Source: Paramecium sonneborni
Lineage: Eukaryota; Ciliophora; Oligohymenophorea; Peniculida; Parameciidae
Direction of reading: 5' to 3'
DNA length: 64,000 nucleotides
NCBI GenBank assembly: GCA_905182985.1
Contig: CAJJDN010000050.1
Location: 248,001-312,000 of the forward strand
Part shown: piece after piece, positions 15,035 through 26,308 of the stretch
Layout of the letters: every line of letters starts with the position of its first letter
How positions within the stretch are numbered: position 1 is the stretch's first letter
The notes under the pieces: model-generated
The model's input: the letters and a program-made list of their open reading frames with translations, nothing else
Told to the model about the DNA's origin: nothing
The model's database searches: none
Made by a program: the position numbers and the translations under genes

Positions 15035-15331
15035 ATGAAATAAACTAAAGTGTCAGACTATTTAAAGACGACTCATTTTAATATAGTTCTTAAATTTAAT
15101 TCTATAGAAAGAATTCCTTAAACCATCTCTTAATTGCCTTCATTTACCAATAATAAATAATATACAAATAAAGGATTTACAAAATTTAGATTTTATAATT
15201 AATTATTTAATTTATGCAATTGTAATTGCTGGGGAAATGTCTATTCTAATGCATAAAAATATTTTAAACTATTTAAGTTAAAACTATGTAATATAGAGCA
15301 TTAAATCATATAATTAAAAAATAAATTTTGA
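15035..15331 (+). CDS. small protein, 98 aa, unknown
   Basis: Open frame of 99 codons to TGA 15329-15331, no intron. It begins MKQTKVSDYLKTTHFNIVLK and contains a cysteine cluster LCNCNCWGNVYSNAQKYF. No signal peptide or known motif. Support is limited to ORF length and a protein-like composition with C, G and W, which are rare in chance ORFs here. The frame stays open upstream of the chosen ATG, so the start could lie further left and overlap the kinase start. About 230 bases downstream (15332-15560) hold nothing I can call. Confidence 0.42.
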
Positions 15332-15560
15332 AATTTAACATTAAAAATGATCTAAGAATGATTGTTAATGTATATAGAAATGTCTTAGATAAAAAAGAAA
15401 TATCTCTTATATGTCAGTCTTTAAGTTTGGAACGATAAATTAAATAATGTATGAACAGTACTTAAAAAAATATTATTAATTAAATATTTTTAAACTACTT
15501 AAATTAATATAAATGTATAATTTGTGAACTAACAGAAGTAATTAGATTTTAGGGATTGTT

Positions 15561-15932
15561 ATGATAAACAAATTAGAAGAATTAAAAGTTATGATTTTTG
15601 ATGATGTACACTATGATAATTCAAATCAGAATGAAATCTATTATGAGAACTCCAATCATGAAATACTTATATAATAATTGAAAAATTTAGCTACAGCATA
15701 AGAAGCAAAAATCTATAGTACATTTAATTCAGATTGGAAAGGTATTAATTATTAGTGATGTTTTGTAGCTCAATTAGATCCTCAAGTGAGATAATGGATG
15801 ACTCAAGTTAGATAACAATATTTTGAGACATAAAAAAAGTCTTAGAAAATTGTTTCAAATGTTCAACTCGAATCTTTCTCATTAGATAATCAAACAGCTG
15901 ATATTCAACTAGATGACTATTTCTCATTATGA
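15561..15932 (+). CDS. small acidic protein, 114 aa, unknown
   Basis: ATG 15561 to TGA 15930-15932 with one 27-nt intron (GTATTA...TTGTAG, about 15746-15772) whose removal gives 115 codons. The intron contains an in-frame TGA, as expected when unspliced messages are to be destroyed. It begins MINKLEELKVMIFDDVHYDN, and the C-terminal part has amphipathic Q-rich segments (VRQWMTQVRQQYFETQKK). No family is recognised. It lies in line with the following EF-hand gene, 187 bases upstream of it. Confidence 0.6.
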
Positions 15933-16119
15933 AATAGAAAAACCATGTATTCTTTTGTGATTCAATAATATTTCATGTAATTAAATTTCTTGAACTATAA
16001 AAACTTTTCATATTTTTAATAAATTCTAGATTTTAAAGTATTTTTTAGATTATTATTGAATTATATAAAATTTAAAGTAGTTTATCAAAATCTGATATTT
16101 ATAATATAAAAAATAACTG

Positions 16120-17701
16120 ATGGATTGGAGAAACAAATTAGAACTTATTTAAAATAAAATAAGAGGCTAATTGCATGCTCGCAAAATAGATGACTTAGAA
16201 GGTGTATACTAACTTATGGCAGAATTTGATAAAGACAATTCTGGTATGATTAATTGTAAAATAGGTTATTTGGATAAAGATGAATTCTAAAAGTTTCTAT
16301 CTAAAATTGGAGTCTTTCTAACAACTCAAGAATTAAGAGCAGTCTATGATAAATATGATTCAAATAAAGATGGAAATATAGCTTATGCTGAATTTGTAAA
16401 TCTGATTAGAGAAAATATGAGTGAAAGAAGAATTAGTGTTGTTAGAAGCACTTTTGCATTTCTTGATCAACAAAGACAAGGAAGACTTTTATTAGAAACC
16501 TTGTATAGGTTATATCAAGCAAAAAATCATCCAAGAGTAAGAACTAGATAAAAGACTGCGGATTAAATAACTAAAGAATTTGTCAATGCCATCTCAAAAA
16601 GAAGCAAGGATGGACAAAGTATATGTGAAGAAGAATTCTTAAATTATTATGCTGATTGCAATGCAACTCTTCCTAGTGAAAAAGAAGAATATTTTACAGA
16701 TGTATTTTTTATTGTATTAAAGATTAGTTATTAACTTCTACTTGGGGAGTCACTTCAGGAGCAGATTATGTTTCTCCAGAAAGATTGGCGTAATTAGAGA
16801 TTATATTGTTTGAAAAGATTAGATAGAAAACAGTAACAAAGGATGATGAAGGTAAGACAGCAAAGAAGGCCTTTATGTATTTTGATTTAGAAAATAAAGG
16901 AACAATTGATATTTATTAATTTGCATAGGCTCTTCAAAAATTCGGCTGTGTTTTTAGTGATAAAGAGATTCAAGCATTATTTAATAAATATGATTCTGAT
17001 AAAAGTGGGAGATTATGTTATGATGAAATATGTGGATTAATTGCATTAATGGGATCTGGAAACAATGCTAATGTCAATCCAGTATTTCAAATAGCAAGAG
17101 CTCCACCTTAAGATACATTAAATAGAATAAGAATTGATTTAATAAAGAAAGGTTAACATTCAGTAATCAGAATGGCTACTATCTTTTCTAATTCAGATAA
17201 AAATAAGAATGGAACATTAAATAGACAAGAATTTTAATGGGCTATGAAAGAATCTGGGTTTTTACTTACCAAAACTGAATATGATAATCTGTTTAGATAT
17301 TTTGATAAGAATTGCGATGATGAAGTTTCATTTGTTGAATTCATTAGTTTTTTAAGAAGTATATATTTATTATTTATTTATAGAGCCACTAAATTAATTA
17401 AGAACTGATCTTGTAAATTAATTATGGAATAGAATATCAAATGGATAACCTTCATTAACAATACAATAATTTAAATGTAATTATAAATATTAAATATTTA
17501 GAAATTTATGATGCTTCTAAGAGTTAAGATGTGACTACTGGTATAAAAACTGTTGCTGATGCTACTAAAGACTTCAATGATTTGTGGAAAGATGTATAAG
17601 CTGTTACTTAATAATAATTTATTGATTATTTGACTGATATTAGTGCTCTAATAGAAAGTGATGTAGCATTTGAGAAATTCATCAGAAATTCATGGAGATG
17701 A
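16120..17701 (+). CDS. calcyphosin-like EF-hand calcium-binding protein, 501 aa
   Basis: Three introns (26, 25, 25 nt) leave exactly 502 codons. EF-hand loops are clear: DKDNSGMINCKIGYLDKDEF (first loop expanded by a short insert), DSNKDGNIAYAEF, DSDKSGRLCYDEI, NSDKNKNGTLNRQEF and DKNCDDEVSFVEF. The block HPRVRTRQKTADQITKEF followed by DGQSICEEEFLNYY matches the calcyphosin/CAPSL pattern (HPKV..G..TEDEVL, DG.VTLAEFQDYY). Family members are usually about 190-210 residues, so this one is like a calcyphosin unit extended by a second EF-hand half. A calcium sensor, perhaps ciliary as for CAPSL, is inferred. It converges on the aldehyde dehydrogenase, with 55 bases between stops. Confidence 0.88.
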
Positions 17702-17756
17702 ATATATTAAATAATATACATATATCTAATTAATTGTTCTTTTAATACTAATGATA

Positions 17757-19325
17757 TCATAAATCTGCTTAAAGCTTATTTTTGGAACAGTTGCAACAAC
17801 ATGTTAAATAAATAAATATTCCTAAAAGGAAGAGAACCATAAATAGTTTAAACAAAACTTCTGATTAGGTATAGATACCTAGATTAGAAAGGAAATTCAT
17901 TTAAGATTTTTTACTGTTTGTATATGGTGGATATCTTAGAAATAAAGAAAATATCATACCTAGCTGATGGATCAATAGTAGATTTTTCAAGAACAGGTTT
18001 TAAATGTTAACATTAATCAAATCCATATTTACTACCACAAACTCCATAGCCACTATCACCTACACCTCCAAAAGGTAATTCATTATTAATTAAATGAAAG
18101 ATACAATCATTAATACAAACACCTCCAGAAGATGTAGATTCAAGGATAGAATTTTTATGATGTTTATTGGTACCAAAATAATAGAGAGCCAGTGGTTTAG
18201 GTTTAGAATTAATATAATTAATTGCATCTTCTATTTTTTTATATGTAATAATAGGAAGTATTGGTCCAAAGATTTCATTTTTCATAAGTTCACTATTGGG
18301 ATCAGGATTAATAATAAATGTTGGTTCTATCCATTTTTCTTATAAATTATATTAACCTCCATGAACAACTTTACCTCCATGATTATTTAGATATTCAATA
18401 ATTCTATTAGTATGGAATTCATTGACTATTCTATTAAGACATCCAGATGTTTTAGTTTCAGATCCATAGAAATCTTTGATTTATTATTTAAATGTATTAA
18501 CAACATTTTCTAAAATAGATTCTTCAACAAGAACATAATCTGGAGCAACACAAGTCTAACCACAATTATATAATTTGGTAGAAATAACTCTTCTTCCAGC
18601 TAAAGCTAAATCACTTGAAGAATCAATAATACATGGTCCTTTACCACCTAATTCTAAAATACAAGGGACTAAATTTTCAGCAGCAGCTTTAGCTACTAAT
18701 TTTCCTTTTTCAGTTCCTCCAGTAAATATAATAAGATCAAATGGTTATTTAGTAATATTAATTGCTACATTAACTCCTCCTTCTATAACTCTATAAAGTG
18801 ATTAATCTAAATAATTAGTAATTAATTTTGCTAAAACATTAGAAAGATGAGGAACCAATTCTGAAGGTTTTAATACAACTGCATTTCCTGCTCCAATTGC
18901 TTAAGACACTTATGGAATACAAGTAAATATTGGATAATTCCAAGCTCCTATAACTAATACAACTCCAAATGGTTCTGGCATCAAATAACTAGTTCCTGGA
19001 GCTGCCATTATTGATGTACTAATAGATCTTTTAGCTGTGTATTTATAAATGTTTTTAATATCACATTCAATATGAGTTAAAACTGACTAATATTGTACTA
19101 ATTCACAAAAGAATTAATCTTAGTAACCAAGATCCTATAAGATATTTTAGAAATAAATACTTTCTGAAAAGCTTCATAAAACTCGTTTCTTAATTCTTTA
19201 AGTCCTCTAAGTAAATTATTTAGTTATTAGATTCTATAAGGGATTGGTCTAGACTTTTTAGTCAAATAATTTGCTTTAAGTTCTTTTAATGTCGAAACTA
19301 TTACTGATGCGTCATCCTTAATCAT
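17757..19325 (-). CDS. fatty aldehyde dehydrogenase, ALDH3 family, C-terminal anchored
   Basis: NAD(P)-dependent oxidation of long-chain aldehydes to acids. 505 aa after removing a 26-nt intron near 19140 and a 25-nt intron near 17930 that ends AAG. Motifs: substrate and cofactor fold [23 protein letters not shown], catalytic Glu in LELGGKGPC, catalytic Cys in [22 protein letters not shown], and [12 protein letters not shown]. The ALDH3 tail motif [11 protein letters not shown] is present only if the 17.93-kb intron is removed. The C-terminus has a hydrophobic helix [20 protein letters not shown], like the ER tail anchor of animal ALDH3A2, so a membrane location is likely. Confidence 0.95.
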
Positions 19326-19385
19326 TGTTTTTATATATTTATTAATATATATATATATTATATATATTATATATATAAATAAATA
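19326..19385. promoter_or_regulatory. 60-bp bidirectional AT-repeat promoter region
   Basis: The region between two divergent ATGs consists almost wholly of alternating TA/ATT units. It must serve both the aldehyde dehydrogenase and the Notum-like gene. No G/C-containing element is visible apart from bases next to the start codons. Confidence 0.45.
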
Positions 19386-20646
19386 ATGTTCTTTGTTTAT
19401 TTTGCTTCATTTTTATACTTATTAGCTGCATAAGATGAGAATGTTGATGATGATGATGAATTTTTGAAACCTCCTCCTGATGATGAAGGTTCATTTGCAC
19501 ATCCTTTACATAGAACATATTTAGAAGATTCATATTGTATGGATGGTACTTAAGCAGCTGCTTATGTTTATGAAGGTAGTACTGATGATTTAATTATGTA
19601 TTTCTATTCTGGAGGTATATGTATTTCAGATAATACTAAATTTCTTAAATATGGAGATTATGCTTATATTGATAATTGTACTCATAGAAATACAACTTTT
19701 TATGGTACTTCTAATGGATATCCAGAAGAATTTAATGCAAATCAAGGGTTGATGGGAAATAATAAATATTAAAACTTTCACCTTAGAAAAGCTCATAAAA
19801 TGTTTCTTATGTATTGTGATGGTAATATGTGGCATTCCTAAATGAATTCTTAAGTATTTAAAGGAGCATTATCTTAAATGAAATTAATACCTAAAAGAAT
19901 CATTTTAGCAGGATCTGGTGTTGGAGGATGGTACATTATTAATAAATATAATGAATTAAAATCTGCTATTCAAGAATTATATTAAGATAATGATATAGAG
20001 TTAAGAATACTTCTAGATAGTGTTATATTTGATATATCTCGAAATTAAGATATTATTAATGCTTATACTGAAGTTACTAATAGAATAGGTATATCTATAA
20101 ATGATATTTTCTCTTTTGATGCACTTTTAAAAGTAGATGTACCTACTTTTATTGTACATGCTTAATATGATTGGTGGCAATTAGAAATTAATGATGGATT
20201 TGAATGTATTGGTAAAATTCATTTAGATAAATGTACTCCAAAAGAAAAAAAATAAATTGAAAAGATCAGATTAAATATTTTATAACAATTAAAAGATTTA
20301 ATGAAAATTAAATAAGATTGGGGATTATGGGCTATTAGTTGTGTATTTAATGAATTAATTATATGGACTGAAGCATGGAATCATCCTAAATTTTAAGTTC
20401 CTATGATAGAAGGAGGAAAACTCTCAGATAAATTCCAAGAGTATATTTATTTATGTATATACACATAGTTGGTTGGAAAACAAAGGTGATAATCATGTAC
20501 ATTATGATATTGTTTCATGGCCTGATAATAAACCATGTAGTAATATCTTTCATAGTGGTAAGACTGATCCATAATTGGATGATATGATTAAAAATTATGA
20601 AATTAATGAATCTAGGAGAAAACGAGAAGAAAAATATGATTTATGA
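19386..20646 (+). CDS. secreted Notum/pectin-acetylesterase-like protein, probable non-enzyme
   Basis: 410 aa after removing one 28-nt intron near 20440. Signal peptide MFFVYFASFLYLLAAQ, then an acidic run. Family marks: SYCMDGTQAAAYVYEGS (as CNDGS.AGYY), LIMYFYSGGIC (as WIVFLEGGGWC), MYCDGNMWHS, and the nucleophile-elbow region IILAGSGVGGWYI. In Notum and plant PAE enzymes this elbow is G-[SC]-S-A-G-G with the second position serine active. Here that position is glycine (GSGVGG), so hydrolase activity looks lost unless another residue serves. LLDSVIFDIS matches the segment after the elbow. A secreted or surface protein with a carbohydrate or lipid-ester ligand is inferred. Confidence 0.82.
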
Positions 20647-20665
20647 TAATTTAATTAATTATTTA

Positions 20666-21569
20666 ATGGAAGAAAGCATCTATAACATAATAATTGAAGA
20701 TCCAATTCCACATAAACGATAAAAAAAATATAAATCTCAATTCCCTGGTACTATTCAACCATCTTATAGTACATTTGGAAATCAATCAAATGTTATTTAA
20801 GTATCATTATTACATATATATATGTAAGGTTAAAAATATTAGTGGAGATTATTAATTATCATCTCGTAGATATGCATCTGAAAGTGGAACTATTGGAAAA
20901 ACAAAAACATGTTTATTTATCTCATTAATATTTAGAATAACTCTCACCTATAAAACCAAGAATTATGGGTACAAATAATTTAGATGAATGGATTGAAAAG
21001 GGATCAATCGTAAGAAGTAGAGAATTCACTAATTCTCATAGAAATAAATTAAAACCTTTAGTTCCAAAATCTAATGAAAAACCAACTATGGGATTATAAT
21101 CTAATAGAAATTTCATTGCTACAAATAAAATTGATGTTATTCTCAAATGTTATTACAATCTTTATTTATAGCTCCTAAATAAATACAAGAATAACCTAAT
21201 TGGCTTACTAAAAAAGATTATGGATCAATTCCACTCTATTTAAGTCAAATCAAAGATTAACTCTAATAATCTTATCTAGAATAATAGGATTATGCTAAAA
21301 GATAATAAGAAGCTGAAAATGATAAATTGTAATCATTTATTATATATTAAAATAGATAATTATTGCCTGAACAAGAATTATAATAAATTAGAGAAGGTTT
21401 AAAATAAAGATATGATGAAGTTAATAAACAATATTAATAATATACGCATTTAAAGAAGTTTGACACTGTTGGATTGAAAAGAAGAAAAGAGTAATTTGAA
21501 AAAGAATTGATTTAAATTGAAAAAGACATGGATAAAATGAAAAAATAGTATGTATTCATTGAGAAATGA
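20666..21569 (+). CDS. ENKUR: enkurin, ciliary microtubule inner protein
   Basis: 275 aa; introns of 28, 25 and 23 nt leave 276 codons. Enkurin is a calmodulin- and TRPC-binding ciliary protein found inside axonemal doublet microtubules. The N-terminus MEESIYNIIIEDPIPHK fits the family start, and the C-terminal enkurin domain is clear: APKQIQ-type start, then WLTKKDYGSIPLYLSQIKDQ (family VPKYL..rK), LPEQELQQIREGLKQRYDEV (family L.EeER...l.gLK..w), and a final coiled coil LKRRKEQFEKELIQIEKDMD ending near YVFIEK. Only 24 bases separate it from the next ciliary gene, on the same strand. Confidence 0.92.
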
Positions 21570-21593
21570 AATTTAATATTTATTTATATTAAT

Positions 21594-22696
21594 ATGAGTA
21601 ATTATGATGATCTAAAGTACAAAGAAGAAGAACTTATGAGAATGAATTAAGAATTAGAATAATAAAGATAAGCTTTAAAGGAAGATTATGTATGATTTTA
21701 ATTGTAACATTATTAGATGAAATTCAAAAATAAAGATTCAAATTACTAAGATGATAATTATGATGAAAATTTAGATTATGCAGAAAATTATGATGATAAT
21801 GAATTTAATGATGTATGATTTTATATATTATATCATTTAGGTATACAGAGAAGATAGTGATGAGGAATTATAATAATAAAATAATGATTCCTCTGAAGAT
21901 GGAGACTTTAATAATGAAGTTGCTATCTAATAAATGGTTAATTAAGTTAGAAATATTAAAAGTGCTTAATAAAATAGAGAAAATTAATAACCTATTAAAT
22001 ATGACGATAAAAAATAAGAAATCTTAGAATAAGAATTAATTGTAGATGAGTAAAGTAATATTATTACATTATAAATATATAGAAAAAATATTAAGAATGC
22101 AAAGTTTAAAAGCAGAAGCTTTGAAATAAGAATTAGATAATCTACTTTAATAAAATAAAATGAAAGAAAATTTGATTTCAGAAATTGAATAGAAAGGTAA
22201 GAATTTTATTGATTAAACTAAAAAATATACTTCACAAATAGTAAATTTGAATGAAAAATATGAATAATTTAGATAAAAATTATAAGAATCTTAATAAAAG
22301 ACAAAAGCTATTGAAAAAGAGAATTTAGCAATTACAAAAGAAATTGAATCTATTAAAAAGGAATATAGAAAAATAGATGCTGAAGCTAATAAAAAAGATA
22401 TTGGAATCAATAGAACAATTGAATAAATTTAAAAATTAAAATTAGAATAATAAAAAAATAAATTATCCAATAATGATAAATAAAGTGATTTATCATTGAA
22501 TATTGACTAATTCAAAAAAGACAATTAAAGAATTGAATAATAAATAACTGAATCACTTTAAGCTTTAAAAAAATAGTTAAAATTAATAGATATTTTAAAA
22601 AGATAACGAATTCATATAATAGCAGCAAGAATGTTCTAATTTATAGAAACAGATTTTACCAAAACTACTGATCTTAGTAATAAAATATAATACTGA
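21594..22696 (+). CDS. TEX9-like coiled-coil ciliary/centriolar protein
   Basis: 339 aa; introns of 27, 28 and 28 nt leave 340 codons, and the first intron carries an in-frame TGA. The N-terminus is acidic and polar (MSNYDDLKYKEEELMRMNQE), followed by about 200 residues of coiled coil rich in Q, K, E and I. The C-terminal end KRQRIHIIAARMFQFIETDF resembles the conserved TEX9 end (KQR.HIEAAKMLSFTEEEF). TEX9 is linked with cilia and centriolar satellites in animals. The assignment rests on that C-terminal block and is moderate. It converges with the next gene, with 51 bases between stops. Confidence 0.7.
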
Positions 22697-22747
22697 TTTA
22701 AGTGAAATTATATTAAATTATAATTACAATATCTTTGGTATTAGTAA

Positions 22748-24194
22748 TCAATTTAATTTTTGTTATTCTACATTAACTTATTTTGAATTTAATTAATTTA
22801 AATTCTCAAGATCTTCTTCCTATTTAATCTCATCCTTAATCTATTTTTTAAATTATAATTATTTATAAATTTTCATTATCCAAATAAAGCAAGCTTTTAA
22901 ACCGATTATTAACCATAAGGTAACCTCAACTCCTAAAAATCCTAATGATACAACAATCGAAATAATGTGATAAGGTTCTTGACTATCTATTAATTCTAAT
23001 ACACCATCATATTAGTCCTTTTTGTTATAATAAGAAGCTTACTTTAAATCCAACAATTTAATCGTTTTTTAATAATAGATTTGAATATTTTAAAACATCT
23101 TCACATTATTTAATAACATATAATGATTAAGCAAGCATTGAAAAAAGCAAAATCATTCTAGTAAGTATGTCCCAAATTAATAAATTTTCTGCTTTCAATG
23201 CACTAATAAACCTTAAAACTACAGGAATTGCTGGATAAATGTAGCAAACCAGTAATAAATAAATTAATGAAGTTATTGTACCAGAACTTGATAAGATAAT
23301 TATATCATCTAAAGAATCAAAAATATGATAAGCATAATCAAATAAATCTCCCAATGCATCATATTACCATTCTTTATATCTTCTATAAAATAGTGTCTTA
23401 TTATAATTTTCACTGATAGTTCTATCAAAATCAGAAGCGGAGTTGATTGAATAAAATAATTTATCATTAATAGTATTTAAAGGTATAAATGTATCATCCT
23501 TATTTTCAATATCTACAGATTTAAATTTCTGTTCAAGTTGATCATCTTATGGTTAACCTGGATATAAATTTTAATCTTTATTATTTAAACCACTAACAAA
23601 ATAAGTATCAATCTTAAAATAAGCGATAGGCATTTCTTCTGGATCTATTTCAGTCTTTAAAAGACCTTATTCATCAAATTCAATTTTTGTAATTGGACAA
23701 TATTAATATGTAGCTGGAACACAAAACCTCCCTTAACTACAAGATCTCATTTATCTCTCTTCACATGTTTTTTTTACTCTTCCAAACTCAGCATAAGTTT
23801 CATTTTTCAATCCTACTGTTGCACAAAGTATAAATTTTTTAGTTGGAAATGCTTCATATACCCAATATTTGAATTAGTGTGGTCTAATACTTTTATATTA
23901 AATTTCATCTTATGTAAACGATTTTCTCCCTGCCCATATATAGTTATATAGCAGTGAAGTCTAATATTAATCACTTTATCATACTCCTATAGGACATTCA
24001 GGATTTGAAAATAATTACTATATTTTAAAAATAGGAGGTGATTGCCATGCATAGAATTCATTTTAATATCCTAAACGTTTATCACTAAAAGCTTCTTCAA
24101 CTCCATCAAATGCCCACCAAAAACAAAAAAATATGAATATTCTTCCAACAATACTAAAAAATCCAATACAAGGATAAATGCAATTTTTAAACAT
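22748..24194 (-). CDS. multi-span membrane protein, 473 aa, unknown
   Basis: One 25-nt intron near 23020-23044 leaves 474 codons. An N-terminal hydrophobic stretch (MFKNCIYPCIGFFSIVGRIFIFFCFWWAF) is followed by a cysteine-containing soluble region of about 250 residues (CSQGRFCVPATYQYC and similar) that is probably lumenal or extracellular. Three hydrophobic segments then follow: SGTITSLIYLLLVCYIYPAI, LIWDILTRMILLFSMLA, and ISIVVSLGFLGVEVTLWLII. The tail is charged and ends QLNSKQVNVEQQKLN. No family is recognised. Cysteine pairs suggest disulfides in the loop. Confidence 0.75.
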
Positions 24195-24613
24195 TTTATT
24201 TATTTATATATATTTATATATTATATTGTGATATTGCATTATAAATATACATTTACTTCAAATTTCTTTTATTACAAATTATACTATAATTTTAAGAAAA
24301 AAAGTTAGACATTTCTTAAGATTTTTACTGATTTTTTAAATGTTTTATTCCTTAATTGAATAAAATAAATAAATTTTAAATATTTCTTGTAAAATGATAA
24401 GGTGAGTCGAACACTTATTTATATAAAAATACAAACAAATTAATTGTTTACTTAATTTTTTTTATCTTTATTATTTCATAATAAATTAATAATTCCTTTG
24501 ATCTTTATATATATATAATAGTTATAAAATAAAAAAGACATGTGGTTTAAAATGAAAAAAAGATTGAAAATTAATTAGAACATTAATTTTTGATATAAAA
24601 TATTAAAGTGAAT
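24195..24613. other. 419-bp divergent intergenic region
   Basis: It separates the membrane protein and MORN gene starts. Mostly A/T with T- and A-runs and a TATATATATAATA block near 24510. No ORF or RNA gene could be supported. Confidence 0.5.
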
Positions 24614-25726
24614 ATGGGTTCTTGTCAAATAAATTGTTGTGCAATGAAAAATGGTGAATTAGTTTAAAAAGATTGTAGAAAAAATGAAGTAGATATAGAT
24701 GAATTTGATCTTTCGGAATAAGAGAATAATGAAAATAGTATTGCATCAATGTCCTAATAATAGTAAATAAATGAGAATGGAATATAAAATAATAAAGAAA
24801 GAGAGAAATTCTAAGAAGATAATGATAATTAGTCTATGAGAAAGAATTTATAGCGATAATAATTAAAAGAGGTGAGTATTACATATATAAATTGTATGTA
24901 AAGATAGAAATTTGATGCAATAAAATTAGATAAGGGTGCAATTTATGAAGGAGAATGGTTGTTAGGTAAAAGAGATGGGATAGGGAAATAATAATGGCCA
25001 GATGGTTCATATTATGAAGGTTAATGGAAAGATGATTAGAGTAATGGTTGGGGAAAATTATGTCATGCTGATGGTGATGTTTATGAAGGATAATGGATAA
25101 ATGATAAAGCAAATGGTAAAGGTGATTATATAAATATAAATGGTGTAAAATATGAAGGGAATGTAATTATTTAATATAATATTATATAGTGGGTTGATGA
25201 TAAATAAGATGGTATTGGAATTGAAAGATGGCCAGATGGTTCTGTATATGAAGGTGAATATAAAGCAGGTAAAAAAAATGGAAAAGGAATTCTATTATTA
25301 GTGGATGGATCTAAATATGAAGGAACATTCTTAGATAATTAAATAGATGGAGAAGGAACATATTATTGGCCTGATAGTAGAATTTATACAGGTTAATGGA
25401 AGAAAAATAAAATGCATGGACATGGATAAGTTAGTTGGTCAGATGGAAGAAAATATATTGGAGTAATATTATTACTATATTTTAGGAATATTATGAAGAT
25501 AAAAAACATGGTAGAGGATCATTTGAATGGGGAGATGGAAGAAAATATGAAGGTAATTGGATAAACGGTAAGATTCATTTTATTATTTTTAGGTAAATAA
25601 TAAGGAATTGGAATTTATTTTATGCCAAATGGAGAATGGAAAGATGGAATTAAAAATAGATGGTTAGAAGTTTAAGAAATTGAATAGTATCTTCAACAAA
25701 ATATCGATAATCTAAAAATATAATGA
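24614..25726 (+). CDS. MORN-repeat protein with N-terminal lipidation-like motif
   Basis: 345 aa; introns of 27, 23 and 25 nt leave 346 codons. The N-terminus [12 protein letters not shown] has Gly2 and several cysteines, suggesting myristate and palmitate anchoring. A polar acidic linker follows to about residue 90. Then nine MORN repeats run to the end, each of the type YEGEW.....GIG...WPDGS, for example [18 protein letters not shown] and [24 protein letters not shown] arrays bind membranes or act as extended scaffolds in cilia and the cell cortex. No catalytic domain such as PIP5K follows, so a cortical or ciliary scaffold is inferred. Confidence 0.92.
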
Positions 25727-26308
25727 TTTTAATTTATTAATTATTTAATTATTAAATCAATGTTAAATTAGAGTGTAATATTATTTAAAATGTATATTTA
25801 TATCGTTAATAATATAGTCGCATTTTTATTGTAATCAATTAAAACTTAATAGCCTTTATATGGTTATTAATAATTGACAAGTATCAACAGTTAATTATAT
25901 TTTATAATGATTAAAGGGAATTTTATTAAATAAGAATAATCAATAATATATATCTATTCACATAATAAAAAGGATTATGAAATAAGACAATAAAATAATT
26001 AACAAATATAAATTAGATTATGTCTAATGTATTTTTATATGAAAGAAGGGGATGAATAAAAAGATAAAAGAGAATAAAAGAATAAGAGAGAAAAAAGTAA
26101 TACTAAAAATTTCCTTTTATATTTTATCTAAAATATAAAATAATAAAAAATTGAGTTACTAACAAAATTGTGTTAGATTAATGATATGTGAATATTGATG
26201 GATACTATAATATATATTTATAATGAAATTTGTTTGGTTAATTAAATCCACCATTTTTATAATATAAATAAAATGATAAAACAAAAAAAGAAATAATATT
26301 AAAACAAG
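25727..26308. other. intergenic region, partly inside assembly duplication
   Basis: No ORF is supported. From 25954 on it is the left part of the duplicated block. A perfect 12-bp inverted repeat with a 2-nt loop lies at 26115-26140 (arms TTTTATATTTTA and TAAAATATAAAA), and again in the second copy; it is all A/T and may be chance. Confidence 0.45.

Noticed and set aside
18094..18796. Plus-strand ORFs over the aldehyde dehydrogenase
   Set aside because: Antisense to well-conserved ALDH motifs.
24390..24420. tRNA-like T-arm GTGTTCGACTCAC on the minus strand
   Set aside because: No A-box, anticodon arm or acceptor partner upstream within tRNA length; only four of five stem pairs form.
26115..26140. 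Perfect 12-bp inverted repeat as terminator or hairpin gene
   Set aside because: Both arms are pure A/T, expected by chance in this composition; no transcript or gene context.
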